From Mesorhizobium sophorae (GTDB lineage: Bacteria; Pseudomonadota; Alphaproteobacteria; Rhizobiales; Rhizobiaceae): a stretch of DNA of 64,000 bases. The stretch covers positions 56,197 through 120,196 of the forward strand of contig NZ_NNRI01000004.1 in the NCBI RefSeq assembly GCF_002270415.1. The letters run 5' to 3'. Positions 63,610 to 64,000 of this stretch are shown in pieces. The notes beneath the pieces were generated by a model. The model was not told where the DNA came from. It did not search any database and saw only the letters and a list, made by a program, of their open reading frames with translations. Both the position numbers and the translations under genes were made by a program. The stretch's first letter is position 1. Each line of letters opens with the position of its first letter.

Positions 63610-64000
63610 CTAAGGCCTCGGCCAGCCCGCGTGTACGTGGTATGAATGTCCGGAATCTCCGGGACCAAGTATTTCAGTGGCTCCGAGTTCACGGCAGCGC
63701 TTTCGAAGCGCGGCGACATAGCGGTTCTTTCCGCTGACCGCCTGCCCGTTGACCGAAACGATGTCCGCGGCACAGCCGGCATAGTGCCGGGAGTTCTTGC
63801 TGTGCTCACCGCCGCATAGCTCCGATATCGATAGCGTATATTCATCCGCAAGAGTGAGCAGGCCCTGCAGCATCGGCGGGGCGAGGCGGACGGTTCCGCC
63901 CGGTGCCGTTCCATATGAGCTGCGCGCTGCCGGCTGGTCAACGGAAGTATCCACTATGTTCCGATAGGCGGTCGCAGAATCCAGCTTGCCAGATGGATGG
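63610..64000 (-). CDS. M15-like peptidase, partial at the window edge
   Basis: The frame is open to the right edge, so the start lies beyond 64000; GTG 63954 is only an internal possibility. Zinc-site motifs: 'NSRHYAGCAADIVS' (HxxxxAxD form) and SGHSYHVHAGWP. It resembles small M15 D-Ala-D-Ala carboxypeptidase/endolysin domains. A second M15-type enzyme in the cluster. Confidence 0.65.
   Translation of the reverse strand, partial: HPSGKLDSATAYRNIVDTSVDQPAARSSYGTAPGGTVRLAPPMLQGLLTLADEYTLSISELCGGEHSKNSRHYAGCAADIVSVNGQAVSGKNRYVAALRKRCRELGATEILGPGDSGHSYHVHAGWPRP

Overview
The window is about 64 kb of high-GC DNA. Its gene families point to the Hyphomicrobiales (Rhizobiales), most likely a Mesorhizobium/Phyllobacteriaceae-type bacterium: EipB, a DmeRF nickel/cobalt pair, a ChrB-ChrA chromate operon with its superoxide dismutase partner, rhizobial IS630/IS110/IS4/IS21 elements, and candidate LexA sites of the alphaproteobacterial GTTC-N7-GTTC type. 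It is an accessory island rather than core chromosome: many insertion sequences, toxin-antitoxin pairs, truncated genes and single-base frameshifts. No tRNA, rRNA or CRISPR array was seen.

Layout. 0-1 kb: a HigBA-like toxin-antitoxin pair. 1-4.3 kb: a complete hxsDBCA cassette (His-Xaa-Ser repeat peptide plus two radical SAM proteins). 4.6-6.3 kb: an HNH nuclease-RecQ helicase fusion. 6.9-8.1 kb: an IS630 element. 8.1-9.1 kb: an MqsRA-like toxin-antitoxin pair with a visible operator. 9-12 kb: small hypotheticals and fragments. 12-25.6 kb: a metal-resistance block with superoxide dismutase plus rhodanese, chrB, chrA, an MFS transporter, a NicO/RcnA-type transporter, an MFS transporter split by a second IS630, dmeRF, a His-rich protein, a HupE-like protein, an anchor protein and DedA. 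25.5-27 kb: a CorC/HlyC-type protein. 27-32 kb: an operon of a TnsA-like protein and a cytosolic FtsH-like AAA-M41 protease, next to a HEPN (Ymh/TIGR02391) gene. 32-37.9 kb: transposon debris around an intact eipB. 37.9-41.3 kb: genes of a degraded mobile element (ssb, Lar-like, acyl carrier protein, small proteins). 41.8-47.2 kb: IS5 and amidase fragments, aqpZ, a broken acs, Phd and VapC-type genes, IS110. 47.7-51.6 kb: a second, paralogous TnsA-like/FtsH-like operon with a third gene. 52-53 kb: a broken MerR-like regulator. 53.2-55.9 kb: an operon of two nucleoside deoxyribosyltransferase-like proteins and a nucleoside phosphorylase-domain protein. 55.9-64 kb: a minus-strand run of secreted or envelope proteins, including two M15-type peptidases and a c-type heme protein.

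The most interesting signal is the pair of TnsA-like/FtsH-like operons, about 22 kb apart. Both are preceded by the same upstream architecture, in the same order: a TTGACG -35 box, then 11 nt further a GTTC-N7-GTTC LexA-type box, then a 9-codon minigene ending in the same Leu-Ile-Arg-stop, then a perfect hairpin, then the TnsA-like gene. This suggests a DNA-damage-induced, leader-peptide-controlled system that I do not know to be described. The second candidate is the three-gene nucleotide-metabolism operon at 53.2-55.9 kb, which has the look of a nucleotide-depleting anti-phage module.
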